NCBI RefSeq assembly: GCF_947503415.1
Contig: NZ_CANNDS010000001.1
Coordinates: 1,708,501-1,772,500, forward strand
DNA length: 64,000 bases
Source of the DNA: an uncultured Tateyamaria sp.
GTDB lineage: Bacteria; Pseudomonadota; Alphaproteobacteria; Rhodobacterales; Rhodobacteraceae
Direction of reading: 5' to 3'
The notes below the pieces were generated by a model, which was not told the DNA's origin, did no database searches, and saw only the letters and a list, made by a program, of their open reading frames with translations. Both the position numbers and the translations under genes were made by a program. Below, one piece after another: positions 8,135 through 18,470 of this stretch; positions within the stretch are counted from its first letter, which is position 1, and every line of letters begins with the position of its first letter.

Positions 8135-9583
8135 ATGTATCTTGGGCTTGATCTGGGCACGTCGGGTGTGAAGGCGTTGCTGGTCGATGAAGACGGGCAC
8201 GCGGTGGGCAGTGCCGACGCCACCTATGACGTGTCGAACCCGGCTGCGGGGTGGAGCGAGCAGGACCCGGCCGATTGGGTGGTCGGGGTCACTGCGGCGT
8301 TGGCTGCTTTGCGCGACGCGCATGCGCAAGCGTATGGCGCGATCCGGGCGTTGTCTTTTTCGGGCCACATGCATGGGGCCGTTATGGTGGATGCTGCGGG
8401 CGTTGTGCTGCGCCCGTGTATTCTGTGGAACGATACGCGCAGCCATGCGGAGGCGGCGGCGATGGATGCTGACCCGGTCGCGCGTGCGGTTAGTGGCAAC
8501 ATCGTTTTCCCCGGGTTCACTGCGCCCAAGCTGGCGTGGGTTGCCAGGAATGAACCCGACGTCTTTGCCCGGGTCGCCCGCGTCATGCTGCCCAAGGATT
8601 ACCTGCTGTGGTGGCTGACAGGGCGCTATGCCACCGAGATGTCGGATGCCGCGGGGACTTCGTGGCTGGATGTAGGTGCGCGGGGCTGGTCGGATGACCT
8701 GTTGGCCCTTGGCGGCATGCGCCGTGATCAGATGCCGGACCTGTTGGAAGGCACGGACGTGGTGGGCGAGGTGCAGGCCGCGCGCTCTGATCTGGGGCTG
8801 CCTGCGGGCTGCAAGGTTGTGGCGGGCGGCGCGGACAATGCCGTGGCCGCCTGCGGTGTCGGGGCCTTGGGCGAGGGGGACGGGTTCGTGTCCCTTGGCA
8901 CCTCTGGCGTCGTGTTGGCGGGCCGGGGCAGCTATGCGCCCGATGCGGGCCGCGCGGTACATACGTTTTGTCACGCGGTGCCCGGCCGCTGGTATCAAAT
9001 GGGCGTGGTGCTGGCCGCGACCGACAGTCTGAACTGGTTGAGCCGGATCACGGGGCACAGTGCCGGGGCCCTGTCCGGTGCGTTGGGGGATGTCCTGGCC
9101 GCGCCCGGTGAGGTGAAGTTCTATCCCTATCTGTCCGGCGAACGGACGCCACACAATGATGCGCAGGTGCGCGGTGGGTTCACAGGGCTTGGCATCGCCA
9201 GCGGACCCACAGACCTGACCCACGCTGTCATGGCTGGCGTCAGCTTTGCCCTGCGCGACAGCTTCGAGGCGCTCAAAGCCACGGGCGCGCACCTCCCGTC
9301 TGCCCTTGCCATCGGCGGCGGCAGCCAGTCCGACTACTGGACCCGTATGCTGGCCACGACCCTCAATATCCCGCTGGAACGCCCGGACGAGGGCGCTTTT
9401 GGAGCCGCTTTGGGGGCGGCCCGGATTGCCATGTGCGGTGACACGGGCGCGGACCCCAAGGACGTGATGACCAAACCGCCCATCGCTGACGTGATAGACC
9501 CGCAGGCGGACCTGATTGCTGCCTACGATGATGCTTATTCCGCCTTCGCAGGCGCTTACCCCAAACTGAAGGCCATGCCATGA
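8135..9583 (+). CDS. xylB: Xylulokinase
   Basis: A 482-residue FGGY-family kinase that phosphorylates D-xylulose to D-xylulose 5-phosphate. The N-terminal phosphate-binding text [15 protein letters not shown], the FSGHMHGAV substrate loop, LWNDTR, and the C-terminal [11 protein letters not shown] segment identify it. Two ATGs are possible, 8129 and 8135; the strong AAGGGAGG at 8121-8128 abuts the first, so the second is better spaced. Its last four bases overlap the start of xylA (ATGA), so xylBA form one transcript behind the operator at 8081-8101. Confidence 0.96.
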   Translation: MYLGLDLGTSGVKALLVDEDGHAVGSADATYDVSNPAAGWSEQDPADWVVGVTAALAALRDAHAQAYGAIRALSFSGHMHGAVMVDAAGVVLRPCILWNDTRSHAEAAAMDADPVARAVSGNIVFPGFTAPKLAWVARNEPDVFARVARVMLPKDYLLWWLTGRYATEMSDAAGTSWLDVGARGWSDDLLALGGMRRDQMPDLLEGTDVVGEVQAARSDLGLPAGCKVVAGGADNAVAACGVGALGEGDGFVSLGTSGVVLAGRGSYAPDAGRAVHTFCHAVPGRWYQMGVVLAATDSLNWLSRITGHSAGALSGALGDVLAAPGEVKFYPYLSGERTPHNDAQVRGGFTGLGIASGPTDLTHAVMAGVSFALRDSFEALKATGAHLPSALAIGGGSQSDYWTRMLATTLNIPLERPDEGAFGAALGAARIAMCGDTGADPKDVMTKPPIADVIDPQADLIAAYDDAYSAFAGAYPKLKAMP

Positions 9584-10887
9584 CCACAGGATTCTTTGAC
9601 GCCGTACCACCTGCCACATTCGAAGGCCCGGACAGCACCAACCCGATGGCCTTCCGCCACTACAACCCAGACGAAGTGGTGATGGGCAAGCGGATGGAGG
9701 ATCACCTGCGCTTTGCCGTCGCCTATTGGCATTCCTTTGCGTGGGAAGGGGGCGACCCATTTGGGGGGCAGACGTTCATTCGCCCGTGGCATCCGCAGGA
9801 CGATATGGGCCGCGCCAAGATGAAAGCCGACGTGGCGTTCGAGATGTTTGCGCGTCTCGGTGTCCCCTATTTCTGCTGGCACGACGCCGATATCCGTCCC
9901 GAAGGCGCGACGTTCTCGGAAAGCCTCGACCGGTTGAACGAGATCACGGACTATTTCGGCCCCAAGATGGAAGAGACAGGTGTGGGCTGCCTTTGGGGCA
10001 CGGCCAACATGTTCAGCCATCGCCGCTGGATGTCGGGTGCTTCGACCAACCCGGACCCGGATGTGTTCGCCTACGCCGCCGCGACGGTCAAAGGGTGCAT
10101 GGACGCGACCCAAAAGCTGGGCGGTCAGAACTATGTCCTGTGGGGTGGGCGCGAAGGGTACGAAACCCTGCTCAACACCGATATGGGGCAAGAGCTGGAC
10201 CATATGGGCCGCTTTCTGTCGATGGTCGTCGAGTACAAGCACAAGATCGGCTTCAAGGGTCAGATTCTGGTAGAACCGAAGCCGCAGGAGCCATCGAAGC
10301 ATCAGTACGACTATGATGCGGCAACTTGTATCGGGTTCCTGCGCAAGTATGGGCTGGAAGATGAGGTGAAGCTGAACCTCGAACAAGGGCATGCCATTCT
10401 GGCGGGGCATTCGTTCGAGCATGAGATTGCGGTGGCGGCCTCCGAAGGGCTGCTGGGCTCCATCGATATGAACCGCAACGACTACCAGTCGGGCTGGGAC
10501 ACGGATCAATTCCCCAACAACGTGCCCGAGGTGGCGCTGTGTTACTACCATATCCTGAAGGCGGGCGGCCTTGATCTGGGCGGCACGAACTTCGACGCCA
10601 AACTGCGTCGTCAGTCTCTGGATGCCGAGGATTTGATTGCCGCGCATGTGGGGGCCATGGACATCTGCGCGCGCGGGCTCAAAGCTGCGGCAGCAATGAT
10701 CGAGGATGGCGGTTTGGAAGACGCTTTGAGCGCCCGCTATGCCGGGTGGGAGACAGCCGAGGCGCAGGCGATGCTGGGCAGTGATCTGGCGTCGATTTCC
10801 GACCGTGTGCTGTCCGAAGGGATCGAGCCGCAGCCGCATTCGGGTCGGCAGGAGATACTGGAGAACTATGTTTCGCGTTTCGTTTAA
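9580..10887 (+). CDS. xylA: Xylose isomerase
   Basis: A 435-residue metal-dependent isomerase converting D-xylose to D-xylulose. Signature segments are [12 protein letters not shown] (catalytic His), [18 protein letters not shown] (metal ligand Glu) and [17 protein letters not shown], with GSIDMNRND and GWDTDQFP near the C-terminal metal sites. Length matches the class II isomerases of about 440 residues. It is coupled to xylB by a four-base overlap and its own stop lies 20 bases inside the following peroxidase gene, which ties that gene to the xylose transcript. Confidence 0.97.
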   Translation: MTTGFFDAVPPATFEGPDSTNPMAFRHYNPDEVVMGKRMEDHLRFAVAYWHSFAWEGGDPFGGQTFIRPWHPQDDMGRAKMKADVAFEMFARLGVPYFCWHDADIRPEGATFSESLDRLNEITDYFGPKMEETGVGCLWGTANMFSHRRWMSGASTNPDPDVFAYAAATVKGCMDATQKLGGQNYVLWGGREGYETLLNTDMGQELDHMGRFLSMVVEYKHKIGFKGQILVEPKPQEPSKHQYDYDAATCIGFLRKYGLEDEVKLNLEQGHAILAGHSFEHEIAVAASEGLLGSIDMNRNDYQSGWDTDQFPNNVPEVALCYYHILKAGGLDLGGTNFDAKLRRQSLDAEDLIAAHVGAMDICARGLKAAAAMIEDGGLEDALSARYAGWETAEAQAMLGSDLASISDRVLSEGIEPQPHSGRQEILENYVSRFV

Positions 10888-12172
10888 GGCGCTTGGTTTA
10901 GCCCTGATGGCGGCCCCGGTCTGGGCCGCCGATCTGCCGTTCGAGGAACCTGTGTTTCCCGCCGTCGATGCCGCACAGGTCGAACTTGGCCAGTTGTTGT
11001 TCTACGACCCGATCCTGTCCGGCTCAAAGACAGTCAGTTGCGCCACGTGCCACCACCCCAAATTCGCCACGGGCGACGGGGTGTCGCTGGGCCTTGGCGA
11101 CGGGGCAAATGGCTTGGGACCGGACCGGGTGGCCGATCCCAAGAACCTGCCGGAACAACGCATCCCCCGCAATGCGCCGCCACTGTTCAACCTTGGGGCC
11201 ACAGAATTCACGGTGTTCTTCCACGATGGCCGGTTGGAGGAGGACGCAACCCGCCCTTCCGGCATCCGCACGCCACTGGGGTCGGAGATGGAGATGGGTT
11301 TTGCCTCTGCATTGTCAGCGCAATCCATGTTCCCGGTGCTGTCGGCGGACGAGATGGCGGGGCATTACAGCGAGAACGACATTTCCCAGGCCGTGCGGCA
11401 GGGCCTGATCACCGGACCCGGTGGCGCGTGGGACAGGCTTTCGCAACGGATCGAGGCGATCCCGGAATATCGCACCCGCTTTGACGACGTGATCGGGGAC
11501 AAACCCATCCACTTCACCGACATTTCCGATGCGGTCGCGGCCTTTCTCGATTTCGAATGGCGCGGCGTGGCCAGCCCCTTTGACCTCTACCTGCGCAACG
11601 GGACTGAAATGGAGCCCGCCGCCATGCGCGGCATGGACCTGTTCTATGGCAAGGCAGGGTGCGCAGACTGCCATGCGGGCCGCTTCCAGACGGATCACGA
11701 CTTCCATGCCATCGCCATGCCGCAGATCGGGCCGGGCAAGGCCGCGCGGTTTGAAAGCCATGCGCAGGATACGGGCCGCATGCGGGTGACGGGCGACGTG
11801 CAGGATGCCTATGCCTTCCGCACTCCGCCCTTGCGCAATGTGGCGCAAACGGCTCCGTACGGACACGGTGGGGCCTATGCCTCGCTCGAAGCGGTGGTGC
11901 GGCATCACCTTGATCCGGTTGCCAGCCTGCGCAGCTACAACATCGGCCAAGCGATCATGCCTGGGTTTGACGCCGCCGACATGCGCGTGCTGAACGATCC
12001 GGCCGAAGTGGACCGCATAGCAGCCGCCAATGACCTTGCGCCGGTCAACCTGAACGACGCCGAAGTGGACGATATCCTCGCCTTTCTGCACGCGCTCACT
12101 GACCCACAAAGCATCCGCGGCGCGCTCGGCATCCCTGCGACCGTGCCAAGTGGATTGCCCGTCGATCAATAA
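10868..12172 (+). CDS. Di-haem cytochrome c peroxidase / MauG-like protein, exported
   Basis: A 434-residue periplasmic protein. A signal peptide (hydrophobic residues about 7-20, cleavage after VWAA) precedes two c-type haem sites: CATCH at 58-62 and CADCH at 265-269. The [16 protein letters not shown] segment and the overall layout fit the CcpA/MauG family, which reduces peroxide or oxidises a protein or small substrate. ATG at 10868 has GGAG at 10860-10863. It overlaps xylA by 20 bases, so it belongs to the xylBA transcript, which is unexpected for a cytosolic isomerase pathway. It converges with the CRTAC1 gene, also coupled to a xylose gene. The substrate is unknown. Confidence 0.88.
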   Translation: MFRVSFKALGLALMAAPVWAADLPFEEPVFPAVDAAQVELGQLLFYDPILSGSKTVSCATCHHPKFATGDGVSLGLGDGANGLGPDRVADPKNLPEQRIPRNAPPLFNLGATEFTVFFHDGRLEEDATRPSGIRTPLGSEMEMGFASALSAQSMFPVLSADEMAGHYSENDISQAVRQGLITGPGGAWDRLSQRIEAIPEYRTRFDDVIGDKPIHFTDISDAVAAFLDFEWRGVASPFDLYLRNGTEMEPAAMRGMDLFYGKAGCADCHAGRFQTDHDFHAIAMPQIGPGKAARFESHAQDTGRMRVTGDVQDAYAFRTPPLRNVAQTAPYGHGGAYASLEAVVRHHLDPVASLRSYNIGQAIMPGFDAADMRVLNDPAEVDRIAAANDLAPVNLNDAEVDDILAFLHALTDPQSIRGALGIPATVPSGLPVDQ

Positions 12173-12190
12173 GACAATACGCCCTTCAAC

Positions 12191-12265
12191 TTCTTCTGAC
12201 TGAAAATACCACGGGGGTTTGGGGGCAGAGCCCCCATTCGATGAAACGAATCGCGTCGCGCAGCG
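12191..12265 (-). repeat. Complex G/C-rich repeat between convergent genes (copy 1)
   Basis: Read on the minus strand, this contains CGCTGCGCG, ACGCGATTC, an inverted repeat around GAATG, then GGGGGCTCTGCCCCC, AAACCCCC, and an A/T-rich tail GTGGTATTTTC followed by AGAAGAAG. The same order of blocks occurs at 31228-31333 on the plus strand. It fills nearly the whole gap between the convergent peroxidase and CRTAC1 genes. The GGGGG-CTCTG-CCCCC stem followed by T-rich sequence suggests a terminator role. Confidence 0.75.
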
Positions 12266-12274
12266 TCTATTGGA

Positions 12275-13810
12275 TTACCGCTCGATGGACAGAGCCGTGT
12301 TCACATCGACCTTTTGCCAGTCGCCCCACGATCCATGTGGCCCGCGCACGCGAACCGAAACCTTGTCTGTCGCACCTACACCAAAGTGCTGCGGCCCTGC
12401 GACACCCCCTGCATGCCCGCCGCCCACGACGATCTCGCGCGCCTGCACCGTCCGGCCATCATCCACCTCTATCCAATCGCCCACGGCTTGCGTGTTCACG
12501 CCCTGCTGCGTCACGGATACAGAGACCCAATTGCCGGTGGCCTCAGATGCGTTCTGCCACACCTCCAAGGGCGCGCGCCGGTTCACAACGGCCAGATCCA
12601 GCAGCCCATCATTGTTGAAGTCAACCAAGGCCGCCCCTCGGCTGCGGTGCATCGAAGCGACACCAGCCACATCGCCCATTTCGGCAAAGCTGCCGTCAGG
12701 CTGGCCCATCAGCAGGTTGTTGGGGTCTTCCATCGCGTTGCCGGGCATCTGCTGCACATTGCCCTTTGCGATGAAGGCATCGTCGAAGCCGTTGTTGTTC
12801 ACATCCCCAAAGGCGATGTGCCATCCGGTCGAGGGGCGTCCGTCGCCGCCCACATAGGGGCGTTGCGCGGTTGTGCCCATCTCAAACGGCACATCAACAA
12901 AGCCCGGCCCGTCACCCACTTGCTTCATCAAACGCTGATCGCCCATGGAGGACAGGTACACCTCGTCCCGCCCATCCCGGTCCAGATCACGTGCGGCGAT
13001 GCCCATGCCCCAGAGCATGTGGCGTTCCCATCCGTCCTCTTCTGTAAATAGGCGTGGGGTCGGGTCCATGGCCCAAAGCTGTTCCTGACCCTCGCGCACA
13101 TAGTAGTGCCGGTCGTTCGACACCCGCAGATCCGCGCGGCCCATCCGGGACCAGTCCGTAAACAGCATCGACAAGGCGCAATGACCCGGGGCCAGATCGC
13201 TGACGGTATAGATCGCTCCATCCGGCCGCCACAGATGGTTCACATCGCACGCCTCGAACGGGCCTTCGGGATCGCTGCGGTCGACGTAGTGCCCGAAGGC
13301 GAGGGTCGGCGCGGTCTGCCCGGCCTCCCACGTGGCCGAGAATGCGGTGGACCAGTGATCACCGAATTGAAAGGGCATGGCGGTGAAGCCGCAATCGCCA
13401 TCGCCACGCAGGATCACGTCGGGGCCCACGCGCAGCATGACCAGATCAAGCAGGCCATCGTTGTCGATGTCGATCGGGTAGGCACCGGTTGTGCCTGTCA
13501 TGATCAAAGCCTCTGGCGTTACATCGACAAAGGCAACCGTGCCGCCGGGGGCCGAGGTATTCTGCAACAGCATTGCCGGATTGGTGCCGCCTGCGGCCAC
13601 AAGGTCCGTCAGCCCATCGCCATTGCAATCCAACGCGGCCAACCCACCGCCCACAAAATGCTCCCACCCGCCGTCATAAACGTGGGACGGCACGTCCACA
13701 GGAACGAAACGAGGATCGGCGGCAGCGGCCGGGTGCGCCAGACCGAGGAGCACCGCGACGAGGCCCCGCCCTACGTCAGATTTTTGGAAAAATCTGCCAC
13801 GCTCAGGCAT
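12275..13810 (-). CDS. Exported CRTAC1-family FG-GAP/VCBS repeat protein
   Basis: A 511-residue exported protein with a signal peptide (GLVAVLLGLAHPAAAA) and at least five calcium-binding FG-GAP/VCBS-type blades: DCNGDGLTDLV, DIDNDGLLDLV, DLDRDGRDEVY, DVNNNGFDDAF and DFNNDGLLDLAV. The end (LEVWQN...GNWVSVSV...GDWIEVDDGR) resembles the ASPIC/UnbV domain. Beta-propellers of this kind usually mediate binding or assist secreted redox proteins; no enzymatic motif is visible. The ATG at 13810 overlaps the 3' end of xylR by eight bases, so it is co-transcribed with the xylose repressor. An upstream in-frame extension into xylR is rejected because the signal peptide starts at this Met. Confidence 0.85.
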   Translation of the reverse strand: MPERGRFFQKSDVGRGLVAVLLGLAHPAAAADPRFVPVDVPSHVYDGGWEHFVGGGLAALDCNGDGLTDLVAAGGTNPAMLLQNTSAPGGTVAFVDVTPEALIMTGTTGAYPIDIDNDGLLDLVMLRVGPDVILRGDGDCGFTAMPFQFGDHWSTAFSATWEAGQTAPTLAFGHYVDRSDPEGPFEACDVNHLWRPDGAIYTVSDLAPGHCALSMLFTDWSRMGRADLRVSNDRHYYVREGQEQLWAMDPTPRLFTEEDGWERHMLWGMGIAARDLDRDGRDEVYLSSMGDQRLMKQVGDGPGFVDVPFEMGTTAQRPYVGGDGRPSTGWHIAFGDVNNNGFDDAFIAKGNVQQMPGNAMEDPNNLLMGQPDGSFAEMGDVAGVASMHRSRGAALVDFNNDGLLDLAVVNRRAPLEVWQNASEATGNWVSVSVTQQGVNTQAVGDWIEVDDGRTVQAREIVVGGGHAGGVAGPQHFGVGATDKVSVRVRGPHGSWGDWQKVDVNTALSIER

Positions 13811-15005
13811 CTTCCAGTGCCTCCACTGCGGTGTCCTGCACAAACTCCAGCGCATAGGCGGCGGCACCGCGCGCCCACATCAGGTTGTCCCACTTGTGCA
13901 CGACAACATCCGGCGCGGGCTTGTCGATCTCCACGATGCTCTTGCGCATCTCTTCGATCACCGTGTCGGCATAGAGATGGTCGAACTGCATTTGTTCGCC
14001 TGCCAGAATGACCAGTTCGGGGTCGAAGATGTTGACGAGGTTGGCAAGCCCCATGGCAAACATCTTGCCGGCGCGCTCCACCACCGTGCGGGCGGTTGGG
14101 TCACCTGCCTTTGCGGCGGTCAGGACGGTCGAAACCGCTTGATTGGTGGGCGTGGTCAGGCTCATGCCGCCGACGCTCGATGCCTCTCGCACGAGTGCAT
14201 AGTCGGCCACATAGGCTTCAAGACACCCCCGTTGCCCGCAGCGGCACAGGGCACCGTCCAGATGGACCTTGGTGTGCCCGAACTCCGCCCCGCATCCCCG
14301 CGTGCCGCGATAAAGCTGACCGCCCAGCACCATCCCCATGCCCACACCACTTTCAATCGTGATCACGATGAAATCCGAGTGATCCTTGCCCAGCCCGAAT
14401 GCGAGCTCGGCCATCGCCACAAGGTTTGCATCATTGTCGAGGTAGACATCGACGCCCAGTACGTCCCGCAATATTTCGCTGAATGGCACGTTGCGTTGAT
14501 CCAGCGACGGGGACCAGTAGACCAGCCCATGTTCCGCATCGACCACACCGGCCAATCCAACGCCGACGCCCGAGATGTCAGAGGTCACGCGCCCCGCCCT
14601 TGCAGCGAGCGCGTCCAATCCGTCGCGGATATGTGCAGCGAGCGCGTCAGGCGTCAATCGGCCCGTAGGGATCGGGCATTCGTGATCGGCCACGTGCACC
14701 CCCTCGAAATCCATCAGCACCAGCGAAATGGACGTGCCCGACACTTTCAATCCGGCGATCAGATGCGCGCATCCTGCCACCTTCAGATCGACCCGCGGGC
14801 GGCCTCGGGCCGATTCGTCGCTGCGTGATTCGCGGGGCACTTCCTCGATCAATCCGCCGCGCAAAAGGTCGGCTGTCACGGACGTCACCGTGGCCCTGCT
14901 GATGCCTGTATGCTCTGCCAGATCAATGCGCGGCACGGGTCCGCGTTGCGATATTTCGCGCAAAAGCAGCCGCCTGCTTTCGACCTTATGATGACCGAAT
15001 GCCAT
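13803..15005 (-). CDS. xylR: ROK-family transcriptional repressor of xylose genes
   Basis: A 400-residue ROK regulator: an N-terminal winged helix (LLREISQRGPVPRIDLAEHTGISRATVTSVTADLL) and a sugar-kinase-like domain with GVGVGLAGVVD, VYLDNDANLVAM, and the ROK zinc motif CRCGQRGCLEAY. D-xylose most likely relieves repression, as known for XylR ROK proteins. The ATG at 15005 is preferred; a longer reading would run through the operator at 15094-15115. It is divergent from xylF and its product probably binds the two matching sites at 8081-8101 and 15094-15115. Its end overlaps the CRTAC1 gene. Confidence 0.93.
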   Translation of the reverse strand: MAFGHHKVESRRLLLREISQRGPVPRIDLAEHTGISRATVTSVTADLLRGGLIEEVPRESRSDESARGRPRVDLKVAGCAHLIAGLKVSGTSISLVLMDFEGVHVADHECPIPTGRLTPDALAAHIRDGLDALAARAGRVTSDISGVGVGLAGVVDAEHGLVYWSPSLDQRNVPFSEILRDVLGVDVYLDNDANLVAMAELAFGLGKDHSDFIVITIESGVGMGMVLGGQLYRGTRGCGAEFGHTKVHLDGALCRCGQRGCLEAYVADYALVREASSVGGMSLTTPTNQAVSTVLTAAKAGDPTARTVVERAGKMFAMGLANLVNIFDPELVILAGEQMQFDHLYADTVIEEMRKSIVEIDKPAPDVVVHKWDNLMWARGAAAYALEFVQDTAVEALEDA

Positions 15006-15093
15006 GATATTATTCTCTTTTTTCCTCCCGCTGCACGGCGCGGCCTGCAGCCTGTATATGGGATGATGACTGTTTTTTTGAAAGCTGTCCAAT

Positions 15094-15115
15094 TTAATTT
15101 GCTTTTCGAATTTAA
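15094..15115. promoter_or_regulatory. Probable XylR (ROK) operator between xylR and xylF
   Basis: A 22-base inverted repeat with halves TTAATTTG and GAATTTAA separated by six bases. It is the counterpart of 8081-8101 and lies 88 bases upstream of the xylR start and about 65 upstream of xylF, suited to control both genes. Confidence 0.72.
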
Positions 15116-15180
15116 GTCGCTAACAATGAGTCACCCGCCGCAAAACCATGACGGCTGGCCATGTCTTTGGGAGGACACCT

Positions 15181-16212
15181 ATGAAACGACGCACGCTACT
15201 TGGCGCCCTGGCGGCTGCCACCATGATTTCTTCGCCGATGCTGGCTCAGGCACAGGATCTGACGGTCGGTGTAAGCTGGTCGAACTTCCAGGAAGAACGC
15301 TGGAAAACAGACGAAGCCGCGATCAAGGCAAAGCTGGAAGAGCTGGGCGCAAACTACATTTCGGCTGACGCGCAGGCCTCTGCCGCCAAACAGCTTACGG
15401 ATGTTGAAGCGCTGATCGCGCAAGGCGCCGACGCGCTGATCATCCTTGCGATGGACAAGGACGCCATTGGCCCGGCCATCGATCAGGCCGACAACGAAGG
15501 CATTCCGGTTGTGGGTTACGACCGTCTGATCGAAGACGACCGCACCTTTTACCTGACCTTTGACAACAAGGGCGTGGGCCGCATCATCGCCGAAACCGTG
15601 ATGGCTGCTCAGCCCACAGGCAACTACGCCATCATCAAGGGCGACAAGGGTGACCCGAACGCTGGCTTCCTGCTGGAAGGCATGATGGAAGTCATCGGCG
15701 ACAAGGTCGAAGCGGGCGAGATCACCATCGCGGGCGAAGCGTTCTCGGACGGTTGGAAGCCTGACAATGCGCAGAAGAACATGGAACAGATCCTGACCGC
15801 CGCAAACAACAACGTCGACGCGGTTCTGTCCCAGAATGACGGCATGGCCGGTGGTGCAATCGCCGCTCTGCAAGCGCAGGGTCTGGATGTGCCGGTCGGC
15901 GGCCAAGACGGCGACCACGCCGCTCTGAACCGTGTGGCCCGTGGTGAGCAGACCGTGTCGGTCTGGAAGAACTCGCTGGATCTGGGTGCCAAGGCGGCTG
16001 AGATTGCCGTGGCTCTGGCGGGTGGTACATCGCTGTCGGATGTTGACGGTGCCGTACAGTGGTCCGGTGGTGCAAATGGTGTTGAGATGAACGCCATCTT
16101 CCTCGATCCCACGCCGATCACCAAAGACAACATCAGCGCCGTGATCGACGCAGGCCACATTGCCAAAGACAAGGTCTGTGCCGGTGCCATCGACGGTGTT
16201 GACGGCTGCTAA
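15181..16212 (+). CDS. xylF: D-xylose ABC transporter, periplasmic substrate-binding protein
   Basis: A 343-residue periplasmic sugar-binding protein of the RbsB/XylF type. The ATG at 15181 follows GGGAGGACACC and starts MKRRTLLGALAAATM, a signal peptide cleaved after AQAQ. The mature part opens DLTVGVSWSNFQEERW and contains DALIILAMDKDAIGPAI, VVGYDRLI and GKVxVGGQDGD-like text (VPVGGQDGDHAA), all typical of XylF. It captures D-xylose for XylHG. A strong hairpin separates it from xylH, probably giving more binding protein than permease. Expression is likely controlled by XylR at 15094-15115. Confidence 0.95.
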   Translation: MKRRTLLGALAAATMISSPMLAQAQDLTVGVSWSNFQEERWKTDEAAIKAKLEELGANYISADAQASAAKQLTDVEALIAQGADALIILAMDKDAIGPAIDQADNEGIPVVGYDRLIEDDRTFYLTFDNKGVGRIIAETVMAAQPTGNYAIIKGDKGDPNAGFLLEGMMEVIGDKVEAGEITIAGEAFSDGWKPDNAQKNMEQILTAANNNVDAVLSQNDGMAGGAIAALQAQGLDVPVGGQDGDHAALNRVARGEQTVSVWKNSLDLGAKAAEIAVALAGGTSLSDVDGAVQWSGGANGVEMNAIFLDPTPITKDNISAVIDAGHIAKDKVCAGAIDGVDGC

Positions 16213-16230
16213 GCCCTTAACTGACTATTC

Positions 16231-16259
16231 GGGTCCGGCGGCGTTGCGTCGCCGGACCC
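16231..16259 (+). promoter_or_regulatory. Intra-operon hairpin after xylF
   Basis: GGGTCCGGCG (16231-16240) pairs perfectly with CGCCGGACCC (16250-16259) around a nine-base loop, 18 bases after the xylF stop. There is no T-run, so it more likely stabilises the xylF message or partly attenuates read-through into xylH than stops transcription. Confidence 0.7.
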
Positions 16260-16353
16260 ACCCCCAAACCCCACTTTCACAACATCATCAGCGTGCGCGC
16301 ACTGCGAAGGTTTGCCTTTGTGGTCACAGGCGCCCTTTATCCGGGACAACGTG

Positions 16354-17679
16354 ATGACGGACACATCAAACGACACGGGCGTACAAACGCCCCCTGCCGC
16401 GAAAGGGCCGGTTGCGCGCTTTCTTCAGGCAACTGAACTCGACACCCGCCTTCTGGGCATGATCGGCGCCTTGGCCCTGATCTGGGTCGGCTTTCACATG
16501 TATGGCGCGCTGGTCAACGGCTTCGGCGCGTTTCTGACACCTCGGAACCTCTGGAACCTGAGTGTTCAGACCTCCTCCATCGGGATTATGGCGTGCGGGA
16601 TGGTGCTGGTCATCGTGACCCGCCACATCGACCTGTCGGTCGGCTCGCTGCTGGGCTTTTGTGCCATTGTCATGGGCGTCACGCAGGTCTGGTTCTTGCC
16701 GCAGATCGTAGGGCTGGAACATTGGTCGATCTGGATCATCGCGGTCATCGTCGGCCTGATCACCGGAACAATCGTGGGTGCCTTCCACGGCTACCTGATC
16801 GCCTACATGCAAATCCCAGCCTTCATCGTGACGCTGGGCGGTTTGCTGGTCTGGCGCGGGGCTGCCTTCCTCGTGGCGCGGGGCGAGACGATCTCTCCGG
16901 TCGACAGCACCTTCCGTCTGCTGGGCGGCACGCCCGAGGGCGCGGTGGGCGCGACGGGGTCGTGGATCATCGGGATCATCGCGGCAGCCATCGTGGTCGG
17001 TCTGGTCTTTGCAGGCCGTACGCAGCGCAAGAAGCATGGCTTTGCCCAACGCCCGATGTGGGCGGACACGTTCATCGCCGCCATTGGAGCGGGTGCCGTG
17101 ATTGGTGCCGTCCTGTTGGTCAACGCCTATCCATGGCCGCGCGGCGTTGTCCGTCGCTATGCCGCTGCCGAAGGGATCGAAATTCCCGAAGGCGGGCTGT
17201 TCATCAGCCACGGCTTTGCCATTCCGGTTCTGATCCTGCTGGCCGTTGCCATCGTGATGACACTGGTGATGAGCCGCACGCGCTTTGGTCGCTATGTCTA
17301 TGCCATCGGCGGCAACCCCGAAGCGGCATCGTTGGCGGGCATCAATACCAAGTGGATGACGGTCAAGATCTTTGCCCTCATGGGCTTCCTGACCGGCCTT
17401 TCGGCTTCCGTCGCCTCGGCCCGACTTGGCTCGGCCACCAACGCGCTTGGCACGCTGGACGAACTGTACGTCATTGCAGCGGCTGTCATCGGCGGCACAT
17501 CGCTCGCTGGTGGGGTCGGCACGATCTATGGTGCCATCCTGGGTGCCTTCGTGATGCAATCGCTGCAAACGGGTATGGTCTTGATCGGCTTTGACGCCGC
17601 CATTCAACAGGTCGTCGTGGGCTCTGTCCTCGTGCTGGCCGTGTATCTCGACAACCTCTACCGGAGGGCTTCGAAATGA
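16354..17679 (+). CDS. xylH: D-xylose ABC transporter, permease
   Basis: A 441-residue inner-membrane permease with about 10-12 hydrophobic segments. The family signature [17 protein letters not shown], the [20 protein letters not shown] stretch and the C-terminal [19 protein letters not shown] and [13 protein letters not shown] segments are those of XylH/RbsC. GTG at 16351 directly precedes ATG at 16354; the ATG is taken as start. It overlaps xylG by four bases. Together with XylF and XylG it imports D-xylose. Confidence 0.95.
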   Translation: MTDTSNDTGVQTPPAAKGPVARFLQATELDTRLLGMIGALALIWVGFHMYGALVNGFGAFLTPRNLWNLSVQTSSIGIMACGMVLVIVTRHIDLSVGSLLGFCAIVMGVTQVWFLPQIVGLEHWSIWIIAVIVGLITGTIVGAFHGYLIAYMQIPAFIVTLGGLLVWRGAAFLVARGETISPVDSTFRLLGGTPEGAVGATGSWIIGIIAAAIVVGLVFAGRTQRKKHGFAQRPMWADTFIAAIGAGAVIGAVLLVNAYPWPRGVVRRYAAAEGIEIPEGGLFISHGFAIPVLILLAVAIVMTLVMSRTRFGRYVYAIGGNPEAASLAGINTKWMTVKIFALMGFLTGLSASVASARLGSATNALGTLDELYVIAAAVIGGTSLAGGVGTIYGAILGAFVMQSLQTGMVLIGFDAAIQQVVVGSVLVLAVYLDNLYRRASK

Positions 17680-18470
17680 GTATCGATCACACCACTGATC
17701 GTGAATCCAAAATCGATCGGACTGGAACACCCCTTGTCGATATGCGGGACATCTGCATCTCGTTCGGCGGGGTCCACGCTGTGGATCACGTGTCGGTCGA
17801 CCTGTATCCCGGCGAAGTTGTGGGCCTGCTGGGCCACAACGGGGCGGGCAAGTCGACCCTGATCAAGATCCTGTCGGGTGCCTACGGAATGGACTCGGGC
17901 GAGATCTATGTGAACGGGGAAAAGGCGACCATCACCAACCCTCGCGATGCACGGTCCTACAACATCGAGACGATCTACCAGACGCTTGCGCTGGCCGATA
18001 ACCTTGATGCTGCGTCGAACCTGTTTCTGGGACGCGAATTGGTGTCGAGTGTCGGGTTTGTCGATGACGACGCGATGGAGGCCGAGACGCGCAAGATCAT
18101 GGCGCGGCTCAACCCGAACTTCAAAAAGTTCAAGGACCCGGTGAGCGCCCTGTCGGGTGGTCAACGTCAATCCGTCGCCATTGCCCGCGCGGTCTATTTC
18201 AACGCCCGCATCCTGATCATGGACGAACCCACGGCGGCCCTGGGTCCGCACGAGACGCAGATGGTGTCGGAACTGATCCAGCAGCTCAAGGCCGATGGTA
18301 TCGGCATTTTCCTGATCAGCCACGATATCCATGATGTGATGGAATTGTGTGACCGGGCCTCTGTGATGAAGAACGGAAAGCTGGTGGGCACGGTTGACGT
18401 GGCCGACGTAACCGACGATGACCTGCTCGGAATGATCATTTTGGGCAAGAAACCGGGCGAGTCGGAATGA
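17676..18470 (+). CDS. xylG: D-xylose ABC transporter, ATP-binding protein (single-domain)
   Basis: A 264-residue ATPase with Walker [10 protein letters not shown] at 53-61, signature [14 protein letters not shown], Walker [12 protein letters not shown] and the switch His in LISHDIHD. Enteric XylG has two ATPase domains in about 510 residues; this one has a single domain, so it must dimerise, as do the short forms common in alphaproteobacteria. It overlaps xylH and glk by four bases on either side, giving tight coupling through xylH-xylG-glk. Confidence 0.94.
   Translation: MSIDHTTDRESKIDRTGTPLVDMRDICISFGGVHAVDHVSVDLYPGEVVGLLGHNGAGKSTLIKILSGAYGMDSGEIYVNGEKATITNPRDARSYNIETIYQTLALADNLDAASNLFLGRELVSSVGFVDDDAMEAETRKIMARLNPNFKKFKDPVSALSGGQRQSVAIARAVYFNARILIMDEPTAALGPHETQMVSELIQQLKADGIGIFLISHDIHDVMELCDRASVMKNGKLVGTVDVADVTDDDLLGMIILGKKPGESE

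Noticed and set aside
8081-9760. A 559-codon open frame on the minus strand
   Set aside because: Antisense to xylB and the start of xylA; Arg/Pro/His-rich shadow without a recognisable domain or fitting start signal.
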